DNA from: Phorcus lineatus
Lineage: Eukaryota; Mollusca; Gastropoda; Trochida; Trochidae
Direction: 5' to 3'
NCBI GenBank assembly: GCA_921293015.1
Contig: OV121088.1
Coordinates: forward strand, 4,916,382 to 4,980,381
Length of the DNA stretch: 64,000 nt
The position numbers and the translations under genes are program-made. Of this stretch, positions 48,401 to 57,958 are shown piece by piece. How positions within the stretch are numbered: position 1 is the stretch's first letter; each line of letters begins with the position of its first letter. A model generated the notes under the pieces. That model was not told the DNA's origin and did no database searches. It saw nothing but the letters and a program-made list of their open reading frames with translations.

Positions 48401-48862
48401 GAGCGAAACACGAATCACATTCAGTTTGACATTTCTATCTGTTCTGTCAGGTAATTTCTTCTCATGGTGTTAAATCAAGTCCATGTGAGTAATTCGCGTT
48501 GTATATTTCAGAGCTGGAACTCGTTTGGTTGTTTTTGGATTCACGCCCTTTTGAGAGGATTATCATATATAGTATTTCCTAGTATCAATTAGATGAATAT
48601 TTATAACATATCGTTGTACATACTCATCTGGTATCTATGATTTAGAAAATAATATTGAATATAATTGAATAGAAAACTGACTAGTGTTTAGGCGCTCGGA
48701 CAAACACAGCAAATTATATGAGATGTCGTTTAATAAACTTCTCTGTACCTACCATTCAAAGATCACACGCATCCGCACAAAAGTACGGACTATTTTGTAT
48801 GTAATTGCCGTTTTACGTGGTAGGTTAAGCAATTATCTACACACTTTAACCTTAATTACTAC
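45460..48862. other. Mostly non-coding stretch
   Basis: A GC-richer patch at 45941-46180 contains a 33-codon plus-strand frame (MCGGSSGGGNWNYTGKKAKK ...) and an overlapping minus-strand frame (EVVFMPLRSLELCQLEHANM ...). Neither is recognisable and it may be a repeat fragment. Elsewhere nothing is supported. Confidence 0.4.
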
Positions 48863-49091
48863 CTGTCTTTTATATCTTGTCTTTTGATGGTATAACAATG
48901 GTGACAGTAAAGTTCATCTCGTTCACAGAACACGGGGTTAAATATTTGGCAGCAGTCCAAATTACTTAAGACGCTGAAACAGTTAGAACCTAGTATAGTT
49001 TTAAAATCGGGAATAGTTTTATCTGTCAACTTATTATTGTAAAGCACACGTTTATTATCTGTTTTAGAAAAAGGAGGTGTGTCTATAACGA
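48863..49091 (-). CDS. Candidate internal exon of a cysteine-rich protein
   Basis: On the minus strand an acceptor (TGTATTTCACCAG) and a good donor (AAAGACAG/GTAGTA) bound 229 nt that are open throughout. It reads VIDTPPFSKTDNKRVLY, KTILGSNCFSVLSNLDCCQI, and VFCERDELYCHHCYTIKRQD. The six cysteines in the second half, including the C-x2-C pair of CHHC, suggest a metal-binding or disulfide-rich fold. The exon would start after a phase-1 intron and end at phase 2. No partner exon was found; it could also be from an unrecognised transposon. Confidence 0.4.
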
Positions 49092-49375
49092 CTGGTGAAA
49101 TACAAATCAACGTATGGCCTAGAAATGTCAGTTATCTATATTGAAGTGTACCTGAAACAAATACGAATCAATTAACAGAGTCACTTTGGGTTAATTAATT
49201 ATATAAGTGTATGTTACAGGTATTTTATGCAAGCAAAGAAGGAACGAGAGACAGGATGACAATCCAGATAAGTTTTAAATATGTAAATGTGCTGCGTCTG
49301 GTCTATTTGTAAATGTCGTACTGTTCAGTATTACATTTTATATATTTTTCATTCTTTACATTATTATTGCACAGT
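49092..49375. other. AT-rich non-coding stretch
   Basis: Nothing recognisable. Confidence 0.45.
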
Positions 49376-49453
49376 CGCGAGAAAACACAATTTTCAATAC
49401 TACATCCAACTAAGTAATGCTTAGTAATTGCAACAAAGTTTATTGTCAATGTT
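49376..49453 (+). repeat. Duplicated block A, copy 2
   Basis: Partner of 42250-42327. Confidence 0.7.
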
Positions 49454-50084
49454 TCCCAACTTGTAGGAAATCAGGGAGAATTACGTTATCAAATGCGAAT
49501 GATCTGATCATTAAACCCACCAGATTACCAATTACATTACAATACATTAAGTTTTATCACCTAGCATACATAAAGTTATGTCATGACTCAAAGGTACATG
49601 TAGTTCCGTGAGACCATCATAGGTAATTTGATATATGTTTATATAGATATCATATAAATTATTATTAGAAATTATCATATGTTACCTTACTATAGACAAG
49701 ATCGGTATCTGCTGAAAAACAATATTGCAAACTACGATAAATGGTTAACCTAATCCATAAATCAATAAATGTCTTTGAATGTAAGTGTACGTCAAATTCT
49801 GTCTCTGTAATATGTCACAAAATAATTTGTATTTAAATATCATTTTAAAAACTAATGATTTCCACATTAAAAACACATTGAAAGCAGAAAATAGCCTATA
49901 TATATAGGAAATTTGTCACTTTTATCAACTCGTGTTTTTATATCATGAGACACTTGAGTGAGATTATCTATTTATTAGTTTCAGGAATGGACGAAGACGA
50001 TATTTTTCTATCTGTCACTCCTAATGGTTTCAATCATCCAACAAAAGTATTTGATAGTATGAACCTCGTAAAATCTACCTCGCT

Positions 50085-50245
50085 GTTCATTTGACAACCG
50101 ATGAGGTATTTGCTATTTAAAATGAGATATGTTTAGCTCAAAGTAGTTAAGGAGTAGTTTACAGTGTATGTTGTGGTCAACTCGGGGTCAGTGCCTGAGA
50201 CTGACCATGTGTTGTTGAGGTTCAGGTCAGTGTATGTAAATATAT
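50085..50245 (+). repeat. Duplicated block B, copy 2
   Basis: Partner of 44970-45153. The A-to-B distance is 0.6 kb here against 2.6 kb in copy 1. Confidence 0.75.
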
Positions 50246-52049
50246 CATATCATGTTATATACATATAATTTACATGGGCGTTCTTATAGTTTTATGTGCA
50301 CAGCACGTCTCACTGATAACAAATTTAACGAACTACCTTCAGTCACGAAGAAAGTCCGTTTTATTCTTACAGATCCGTTTTTACAACAACTTTGTGACTA
50401 TAGATACAATTGATTTAAATGAAGACACATTTGTAAACGAACAGACACTAATGATACATTTTACATGAGTGTAAACTTTACATCAAAGTAAATGTTGATA
50501 AACCATCAATGGCAAGCTATAAGTTAATGTAAAAAACTTCAAACTGTTTAAAGACTCTGACATATCTCCCTTATGCTGAAATCCTTATTTATTACTATAA
50601 GATTATATGCATTTGCCATTAATTCCTTTTTCTTTTTTACGCTTTTGGGCAACTCAAACAGAAAATTTCTTGAAAACTTGATTTTTGATCCCGACTATCT
50701 TAATCTTCTCCCTTATTACAAATCATTAAATCTATTAACTACATCCATTTTTTAAACGAACGGACATAAAACGAAATTTGTCATCAACGGAAAAGACGAC
50801 CACAGCTGAAACTTTGATATCCAAGTGCCTAGCATAAAAAAATAAAATGTATCATGGAACAAGACACAAACAACAAACTACTTATCCGTGGTACACTGAT
50901 GTAAGAATCTGGCTTCGAAATCAACACATCTCTAATCCGACTCACTTACCAAAACTTAAACTACAGGTTAACTTTCTCGTGTATATGTTATCGATCGTGA
51001 CAAAAGTTTGAATAAAAGTGACACACAGCGCGAGCGTCATACTGATGATATGGCACGGTAGTCATAAACATAGTATGCCATGGGCACGAATATAATTTTC
51101 GGTTTATTACCGAAATAAGAAGTCCTAACACTAAAGAAAATAATCAAAATCAACTAAGCATAGACGGATTACCCTCTGTCAGCACATTTAGAACAATGTA
51201 TTTAGATATCTGAATAAATATATTTTCAGCTTTTTATTCACATGTTCATTATGATCAAAATCTCATTTCTTTCTCTCAACCTGTCCTGTGCTCAATGGTA
51301 GCTCGAATTTATAATGTTTTGATTGTAGTTTGATAAATGATATACTATCATCTTTGCAAATGAAAATCAATAAAAAAATATGAATTAAAAAGTCCAACTT
51401 ATTTTTTTATCCAATTGTGTATCATACTTTGTGTCATATCTACATGAATAAGAAACCAAACTTACTTGGAAACAGATCCAAAAAAATATTCATCACCTTT
51501 TATCAAAGAAGAGATAGGGCAAGTTAACTTTTTATTAGATTTAAAGACATGGAAAGACAAATACAGAGAACAAATGTTATTTCAGTGAGCAAAAAGTGCA
51601 CGACTGGAGAGCATGGCGTCTTTAAGTTGTTATGATGTCAAAAGCGTTCTCTGGAATTCGTATTACCATCTTTTAATCTGAGGCTTTGTATAAACGTGCA
51701 AAATATACCTTTAAAATACCTACCAATTTCGGTTAAGCTACTTTTTGCAAAATTTATATTCAATAGCAAATTTTGAACAAAGACCAAATCGAAAAACGTC
51801 CTACAACACATAAATATTCAGACATCATGTTTGCCTGCGTAGCAAATACGGAAGATATCTTTGGGTTTTATAATTTGCTCAACTTTTCTATCAGGCAGTG
51901 GCTGTTGTTAGATACGTCCCTTAACACCTGTGGTCAAGAACTTAGTCTGATATCGTGTTGTAAAAAAATAGAATATTGATCCTTATACATATTTGAAATC
52001 CAACTACACAACCCCTTAAGATATTCATTTGTTTAGCACTACTGTTTTA
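50246..52049. other. AT-rich non-coding stretch
   Basis: A plus-strand frame at 51773-51979 is open but unassigned. Nothing else is seen. Confidence 0.4.
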
Positions 52050-52262
52050 CAGTTTAAGGAGTCACAAAACAGATCAGTCATTTTGAAGAAAAATAAGATA
52101 AGAACAGATAAGACTGACATACAATAGGGCGCCTCATATGCCTTTAGAACGCGAATGACAGTTGAACTAAGACGAGTTTTTAAAATAAGTATCACTAAAT
52201 CTCCATAGCCAGACCTTTTTTGACTCAAAGTTCACAAACGATACATTTACGATTTAGCAATA
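52050..52262 (-). repeat. Inverted duplicated block C, copy 1
   Basis: Its reverse complement aligns with 59467-59690 at roughly 80%, with shared TTGCTAAATCGTAAATGTAT, GGTCTGGCTATGGAG and TTATCTGTTCTTATCTTA followed by TTTTCTTCAAAA. No coding frame is conserved. Confidence 0.8.
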
Positions 52263-52331
52263 AATATATAGAACGTCATTCGAGTTCAATACAAACGAAA
52301 AAATGCACTGGAATGACGTTCTATATTTATT
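52259..52331. repeat. Hairpin, 21-23-bp arms
   Basis: TATAGAACGTCATTC (52267-52281) pairs with GAATGACGTTCTATA (52311-52325), and the arms extend into AATAAATA / TATTTATT. The spacer is 29 bp. It begins exactly where block C ends. Confidence 0.75.
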
Positions 52332-52739
52332 ACATACCCTTTTTCGTTAAATTTACTTCAAATAAAGCCGAACACGGAAGAGTGTTTACGTGTTGTCTTG
52401 ACCTAAAGATAATACACCGCAAACCCTTTCACGAAATATTACGTCATTACGTTCCTCCACCTATGACGTCACATAGCAATAGAGTGCACACAAAACTGTG
52501 ATGAATATTTGAAAAACCCCAGACGCAAGATGTTTGTTCACGTGTTTAAAATTTCTTTAATGACACGTGCATATCACTTAAATGTTTATATCAACATTTA
52601 ATTAGAATACAATATAAACATTCATAACTTGAAACATTTGTTGACATTCGGCAAAGTTCGTTCACAACGTATTCAAACGTGAACGTGAACACGGAGAGAT
52701 GACGTTACAGAACAGTTTAACGAGAGGAAATGACAGTAC
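52332..52739. other. Non-coding stretch with a CRE-like site
   Basis: TGACGTCA occurs at 52464-52471. The rest holds no supported feature. Confidence 0.4.
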
Positions 52740-52910
52740 TCACTCAGAATCTGAATCACTATAAATGATGGCACGTCTACGTTTTGGAGGGACATTCACT
52801 GAATGTGTTTGTGTGGAAAAGTTGAAGTTAGACCCCCGTGAATGTTGCTGCCGCTGAATAGACCGGAAGTAATACTTTGACCCCTTGAAACTATGGCACA
52901 TGTGGCAGAA
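52740..52910 (-). CDS. Candidate terminal exon, protein with C-x2-C motif and acidic tail
   Basis: On the minus strand the acceptor AAAACTGCTGTCAG is followed at once by 56 codons and a TGA, GC-rich and in a single phase-0 frame. It reads FCHMCHSFKGSKYYFRSIQR, then NVPPKRRRAIIYSDSDSE. The C-x2-C could be half of a zinc finger completed by the previous exon. The basic PPKRRR is nuclear-localisation-like, and the SDSDSE end is an acidic tail common in nuclear proteins. I do not recognise the family. It could be a host nuclear protein or the last exon of a domesticated or active DNA transposase. Upstream exons should lie at higher coordinates, but I could not find them. Confidence 0.5.
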   Translation of the reverse strand, partial: FCHMCHSFKGSKYYFRSIQRQQHSRGSNFNFSTQTHSVNVPPKRRRAIIYSDSDSE

Positions 52911-55070
52911 CTGACAGCAGTTTTGTGTGATGGTACAGAATCACAAGACTTACGTTTATTCTGATAAAAACACTCAGGGATGTCTGAATCAAATTATGTG
53001 CGTTTGTTTGCATTATTGATATGGGGGTTCACCTGACCTAAATTCTAAAAATAGCTGACATGACACCTCTCTCGCTGAGAAAGAAGTTCTGTGAGAAGTG
53101 CAATACGGAGTGCAATACGGATTGAGGAGTGCAATACGGAATTCATTGTATTTCATTACGTATTACTATCGTATGATTACATGGGTATGTAATAATTAAA
53201 TTTTGTGTTGGAGAACATGTTCTCATAAGTAAAAATAACCTGTAAAAGACTGTAAGAGAAGTAGGTAAATCAATTGTTTCAAATGCATGCATGTCAATCA
53301 GCTGAAAGAAGATTTAGCCTCGACATGCATAATACTTCAATGTGACTGTTATAATTTATGATTTAAATTTTAATTTCTTCATTTTTCATCAAATATGTCT
53401 TTTACTGAAAGGCAGTGGAATGCCGGAGTGTAATATCTTTGATTTAACATATCTATTTTAGAGGAAATACATTGAGAAAAATAACTTAAAAGTTTTCAAA
53501 TTTCTTTAGTATCTTCCAAATAAATCTTTATAATAAACGCATTTTTTACATTAGATTAGGCAACAAACTCTTAAACTCTTAGACTCAATACGATTTATGT
53601 AAAAATTTAATCAGAACATATCAGGAACTATTATGTCAAAAAGATATAAATTAACAAGCATCTTACAGCGCTTCGTGCAATCAGACTACTAAATGAAGTA
53701 TCTATGTATGTAGTTGGGAAACATAATTCATCACTAAATAACTGTAATATTGGTGTCAAAATCTGAAACCAACAATGAAGTTGTCAGGACTAACTACGAT
53801 TCATGTAGGCGTAATTCTGAACATAAGAGAAATCAATATTGACTTGAAATATATTTCTCACGAAATATTCGTTACAACAAAACAACTTCAACAAGACGAT
53901 TTGTAAACTGATGATGAATATCCTACGTGGCCATAAGTCATATCACAATATATAGCTGCCTGCTGAAGTTTTTTTTCTTTTTTGTAGTTATACATCATGC
54001 AACAAACTAAACTTATGCTATTGGGCTAATATAAGGGTCGGACTGATACATGATGTGATGAATCGACATTTATTTATGTATGTTCAGAAGAAAGTAGTCA
54101 CAAACTTTAAATGAATGTCTTCAAACGCTCCACTATAATTTTGTATTCCTATTTTCATATTCACCTCAGATAATTGCATCTGGTTTTTTTAAAGTAATTT
54201 TCTCATTATGAAAGGGAACATTAAAGCATGCAACAGTAAATTACTATGACATGAAGCAATGTATCTATTTCATTTCTCAATTAAAAATCACTTCATGATA
54301 ATGTTGATAAGGCCAATATTGTCAATCACTGGTGTTATGGGTTGATGACTGTAACCTTTATGAACTCTTTTATTATGACAATCACTTTGTCTACCTTTCA
54401 AATTTTTCTAGATTTGGAATAATATATTCCTATCTAATTAATGATATACTTCTTTCTCCAAGAATACATGTAGGTTATCATAAGAAATAATAAAAAGAAA
54501 TAAGAAATAACTTACAAACAATATAATTACCACTAGCTATTCCTCTTTTCAGCAAAATGAAGAAAATGAAACCCGAGTGTCTATTGAGCTATTCACTGTT
54601 AGGACAGATCCAAAAGAATACTTTACGTACCTGAGGTCAACAAGTCGTCTGACCAATTCTGCGCTTTAGATTACATTCTTTCTTCATCTTAAACATTGGA
54701 CTGGCGTATTTGTCAATTGAAAAATAACAATGAAGACTTGATATTCAACCGGCATTTTGCAGTCCTTGTATTTATGAAAAACGATGAAAATATGTCTGAA
54801 AGTTCATATTTTTCAGGGATAAAAAGAAAACCTCAGACAGCCAGATGACCCCAACCGAAATAAATAACATCCTCAGATCTATCTTAACAGTAAATCATTC
54901 CATATATAATTCTAGATGTCCTTTGAATATCATGCCACAAAAATACGAACTTTGGATAGAATTTCAAGAAATCTAGCAACTGCAATGAAGTACCTAAAAC
55001 GTATTAACTTCATTTGTTTTAATTCAATTAAGTGCATATGCTATTTTATAAATGTTGATATCATGTTAGA
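52911..55070. other. Non-coding stretch
   Basis: Contains the 13-bp tandem at 53092-53142. No other feature is supported. Confidence 0.45.
53092..53142 (+). repeat. Short tandem, AGTGCAATACGGA x 3
   Basis: Three copies of the 13-mer, the last separated by a few bases. Confidence 0.85.
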
Positions 55071-55346
55071 ATGAATGTATTTTTGTATGTATGTTGTACA
55101 TGCATGTATGTATGTACGTATGAATGTGTTTGTATTTGCATGTATATTTGTATGTATCTATGTACGTATGTTTGTAAGTTTTGTATGTATGTCACAAAAA
55201 TCATGTATGTATGCATGTATATATGCGTTTATATCATGTATGTATGTATGTATGTATGTATGTATGTATGTATGTATGTATGTATGTATGTATGTATGTA
55301 TGTATGTATGCATGTATGTATGCATGTATGAATGTATGTATGTATA
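55071..55346 (+). repeat. (ATGT)n microsatellite, interrupted then pure
   Basis: The pure core spans about 55235-55310, flanked by interrupted units. Frames reading Met-Tyr-Val-Cys on one strand and Ile-His-Thr-Tyr on the other are repeat artefacts. Confidence 0.97.
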
Positions 55347-55348
55347 TG

Positions 55349-55378
55349 TACGAGGGGGAGTCAAGAAGTTTATAGACG
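55349..55378 (+). mobile_element. Mariner-type terminal inverted repeat, isolated
   Basis: TACGAGGGGGAGTCAAGAAG followed by TTTATAGACG matches the usual mariner end (TACGAGGG, then TCAA-AAGTT). It begins at a TA, the mariner target. No reverse-complement partner is seen nearby. It lies 1.1 kb before the mariner transposase remnant, farther than usual, so it may be a separate fragment or part of an element enlarged by insertion. Confidence 0.5.
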
Positions 55379-56455
55379 TGAGTATTGATAAACCCCTGTA
55401 GAGTTCATCGTTGACAAAAACAACCTTCCCGATGAATTTTCCGTGGTTAAATACCATAAAAAATGAACTCGTAAAAGACTTCAGCAACATTTGTATTTAA
55501 TGATGTTATATCACTTGGCGTGGGCGTGCGTGTTCTGAAATAAACGATAACTCTATGTAAACTGCAGCTTTGATTACATACAATAATCAATCAATCAATC
55601 AAATAGTTTAACAAAATACATGAAACTGTTGAAATAACACTTTCTCTGAATGTCTACTCACTCTTAGTAATAGAATTGCCTAACAGTCATAAATCACTCT
55701 ACATCATTTTTAACTACATAAAAGTTACGTTAACAAATGTCAAAATAAGGAATTATGTAAGAAATATAGGAATATGGATTGAAAAAGGTTATGATATGTC
55801 ACTCCAACAAGTTCAACCAAAAACACCCTAAACAAAGAATACTCTGCACGAATCTCTCTTACACTCGAGCAAATCCACCAAGTTCCAAAATATGGAAATC
55901 TTATATCTCTTGAGCACTTGAAATGAACATAGTTCTACCTAATTGAGTAAATTCATATCATAATACCTGAAGATGGTTCCTCTTTGGGTTATAAAGTGAG
56001 TATATTAATTATTTGATGCCGTCATAACCGTTTGAAAGATAACCCTAACTACAAAACTACAGATATGATATAAACCAACACAGCTTAGAAATTCCCAAAC
56101 TTGCCTTGCGTTCAGTAACACACCGTTCGCGTGTTTCATTCTTTTTTACGTTGTGTGTTCGTGAGCGCTCGGGAACATCCTTGGAAATTCTATGGTACTG
56201 AACGTACTGAAAATAGCAAAACCCTGCTCAGATCTAAACAACTAAGTGAAGCACTCTTAAAATATGACACACTCTCTTGAGTCTAGTACATTACCTCCCT
56301 GGAAAAGTATTCAATACAATACATGATGAACTATAAATGAACTATAATTAATTGAATTGAGAAATTGAATAACCATATTTACTAATTTTATTTGAGAAGT
56401 ATATTTTATCATCTTGAGATTTACAGCCTGTAGAACTCAGAATCCTCCAATAATC
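55379..56455. other. Non-coding stretch
   Basis: A short (AATC)n run lies at about 55583-55601. Around 56108-56215 CGTTCAGTA and TACTGAACG form a weak long-range inverted pair. Otherwise nothing. Confidence 0.4.
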
Positions 56456-57060
56456 ATGGAAAGTTCTAAAACTAAGCATCGTGCGGTTTTCAAGTATCTC
56501 ACGAAGGAAGGGGTAAATGCGACCGAAATACATTAACTTATGACAAAGGTGTATGGGAAACAAGCCCCTTAATATTCTAATGTTGCAAATTGATCAGTTT
56601 AAGTGGGGTCGCAACTCTTTGGACCAAGGAAGGCCTGTTGAAGAAATTACCAATTATATGGTTCCACGGACCACCATATTTGCACCATATTTCATGAGCA
56701 CTTGCACATGTCAAAGGTGTCTGCAAGATGGGTGCCACAAAACCTTCATAGACAAGATCGACACCAGAGAGTTTAATCGCGTCGGATTCCAGATGAACTT
56801 CCACAATGATGATCCCGGTAACTTTGAGCCCGTCTGATTGCAGGGGAAGAAATGTGGATTCATCATTTGGATCTTTACAACAAGCAAGAGTCCATGCAAT
56901 GGAAGCATAATCACTCTCCTGCACAAAGAAGTTCAGAACCGGGCCTTCTGCTAGCAAGCTCATGGCAACCATTTCCCTTGGATTCCAGGGGCGTGATAAT
57001 TATACACTATGAACCACCTAAACTTACAACAAGAAGCAATATTTACTGTTTATTTTCAAA
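56456..57060 (+). pseudogene. Mariner transposase fossil
   Basis: Reading from the ATG at 56456 gives MESSKTKHRAVFKYLTKEGV, then with frame changes FKWGRNSLD, RPVEEIT, HEHLHMSKVSARWVP, DDPGNFE, WIHHLDLYNKQESMQWKH and LDSRGVIIIHYEPPK. These match, in order, the N-terminal helix-turn-helix, the linker and the first half of the catalytic domain of mariner transposases (DD34D type). Stops occur throughout, there are several frameshifts, and about 40 codons are missing between EEIT and HEHLHMSK. The first catalytic Asp (normally TGDE) has become Glu in AGEE. The copy stops before the second catalytic Asp. A 131-codon open frame on the opposite strand is only its shadow. Confidence 0.85.
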
Positions 57061-57109
57061 AGTTCATAAGGTATTGTGATATTCTTAATTCATTCAGATA
57101 TACTTGTAT

Positions 57110-57113
57110 AATG
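57110..57113. repeat. Target-site duplication of the solo LTR, left (AATG)
   Basis: AATG also follows the LTR at 57795-57798. Confidence 0.55.
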
Positions 57114-57230
57114 TGTTATGAGTGTGTGATTGTTCATAGGTTTAACATTGTATAAGATTGATATATTGTTTAGTGGGCCACACTTGCACTTGTTTTGATA
57201 GTTTTAGCTGTCAGTGTCTAGAATCATCTA

Positions 57231-57243
57231 TTCTAGAATGTTC
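57231..57243 (+). promoter_or_regulatory. Heat-shock element, TTCtaGAAtgTTC
   Basis: Three perfect alternating pentamer cores with exact 5-bp phasing, the binding pattern of trimeric HSF. It lies 87 bp upstream of the first TATA box in the LTR. Confidence 0.65.
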
Positions 57244-57295
57244 TATCTATTTCGTGATTGCTTGAGTTGGACACTTCTGATTGGAGTTTGTCGTA

Positions 57296-57318
57296 GAATT
57301 TTAAAGAACATTCGGGAA
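57296..57318 (+). promoter_or_regulatory. Heat-shock element array ending GAAcaTTCggGAA
   Basis: GAA at 57296, an imperfect TTA at 57301, then GAA at 57306, TTC at 57311 and GAA at 57316 keep a strict 5-bp phase. The perfect trimer ends 11 bp before the TATA box, an arrangement like that of hsp70 promoters. Confidence 0.7.
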
Positions 57319-57329
57319 GGTATCTAACC

Positions 57330-57339
57330 TATATAAAGG
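57330..57339 (+). promoter_or_regulatory. TATA box in the LTR
   Basis: TATATAAAGG directly downstream of the heat-shock array. A second TATAAAAG follows the palindrome at 57433. Confidence 0.6.
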
Positions 57340-57340
57340 C

Positions 57341-57432
57341 CATCTTCCGCACGCATCGGGCGAGATATGCATTTACAAGAAATTCATGAATTTCTTGTAA
57401 ATGCATATCTCGCCCGTTGCGTCCGGAAGATG
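57341..57432. repeat. 92-bp palindrome with perfect 58-bp core
   Basis: 57358-57415 is a perfect palindrome with no loop, centred between 57386 and 57387 (AATTCA/TGAATT). The symmetry extends outward to 57341 and 57432 with only two mismatched pairs. It separates the two TATA boxes of the LTR and would place a strong hairpin at the start of any transcript begun at the first TATA box. Confidence 0.95.
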
Positions 57433-57913
57433 TATAAAAGCCGGCATTAGAACTCTTACTCATCTTGCTTCTTACAATCAATTTTGCGATCATCTGCCGT
57501 GCCACTGTTTTTGGATACCTTTACAAGCCGGATTCATCTATCTCCAATCACGACCCACTGACTGTTTTCTACATTCATCAATTGTGTGATTCATAAGGAC
57601 TGGTTAATATATTTAGTTAGCTAATTAGTGTGACTCATTTGATATTGTATTATACCTTGTATTAGCTTGATATTGTAACCATAAACACTTTGTATATTAT
57701 GTGATTGATAAAATTGTAATTAATATACAATTGTCGTGTTATATGTTGCTGGTTTGACTGGTGACGTTTTCCTATTCCAAATTCATTCGTAACAAATGTA
57801 CAATCATACTCCATCAATACTTTCAAAAATGGAAGGAAGTTTAGTATTCTGTTTAAAACTTGACCTCAGTAATCAAACATGATTGCCGAAAGTGTACTGA
57901 ACATTGTGACGGC

Positions 57914-57958
57914 GGTGCGAACATTGTGACGTCACAACCACGCACTATTGTGACGTCA
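57914..57958 (+). promoter_or_regulatory. Two CRE/ATF sites in an ATTGTGACG tandem
   Basis: TGACGTCA is at 57927-57934 and 57951-57958, within three repeats of (C/T)ATTGTGACG. It is just downstream of the solo LTR. Function is inferred from the motif only. Confidence 0.4.

Larger units (their letters stand above)
57114..57794 (+). mobile_element. Solo LTR of a Gypsy-type retrotransposon, 681 bp
   Basis: The element starts TGTTATGA and ends TCGTAACA, an 8-bp terminal inverted pair with one mismatch in the TG...CA form of LTRs. It is flanked by AATG on both sides, a 4-bp target duplication typical of Gypsy integration. It contains promoter-like motifs in plus orientation: two heat-shock-element arrays, a TATA box at 57330-57339 (TATATAAAGG) and a second TATAAAAG at 57433-57440. 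No internal region is attached, so it probably arose by recombination between two LTRs. It sits just beyond the mariner fossil. Confidence 0.65.

Noticed and set aside
55071-55490. Open frames of 64-110 codons rich in Met-Tyr-Val-Cys or His-Thr-Tyr-Ile
   Set aside because: They read through the ATGT microsatellite in every phase.
56577-56972. 131-codon minus-strand frame
   Set aside because: It is antisense to a recognisable mariner transposase remnant on the plus strand.
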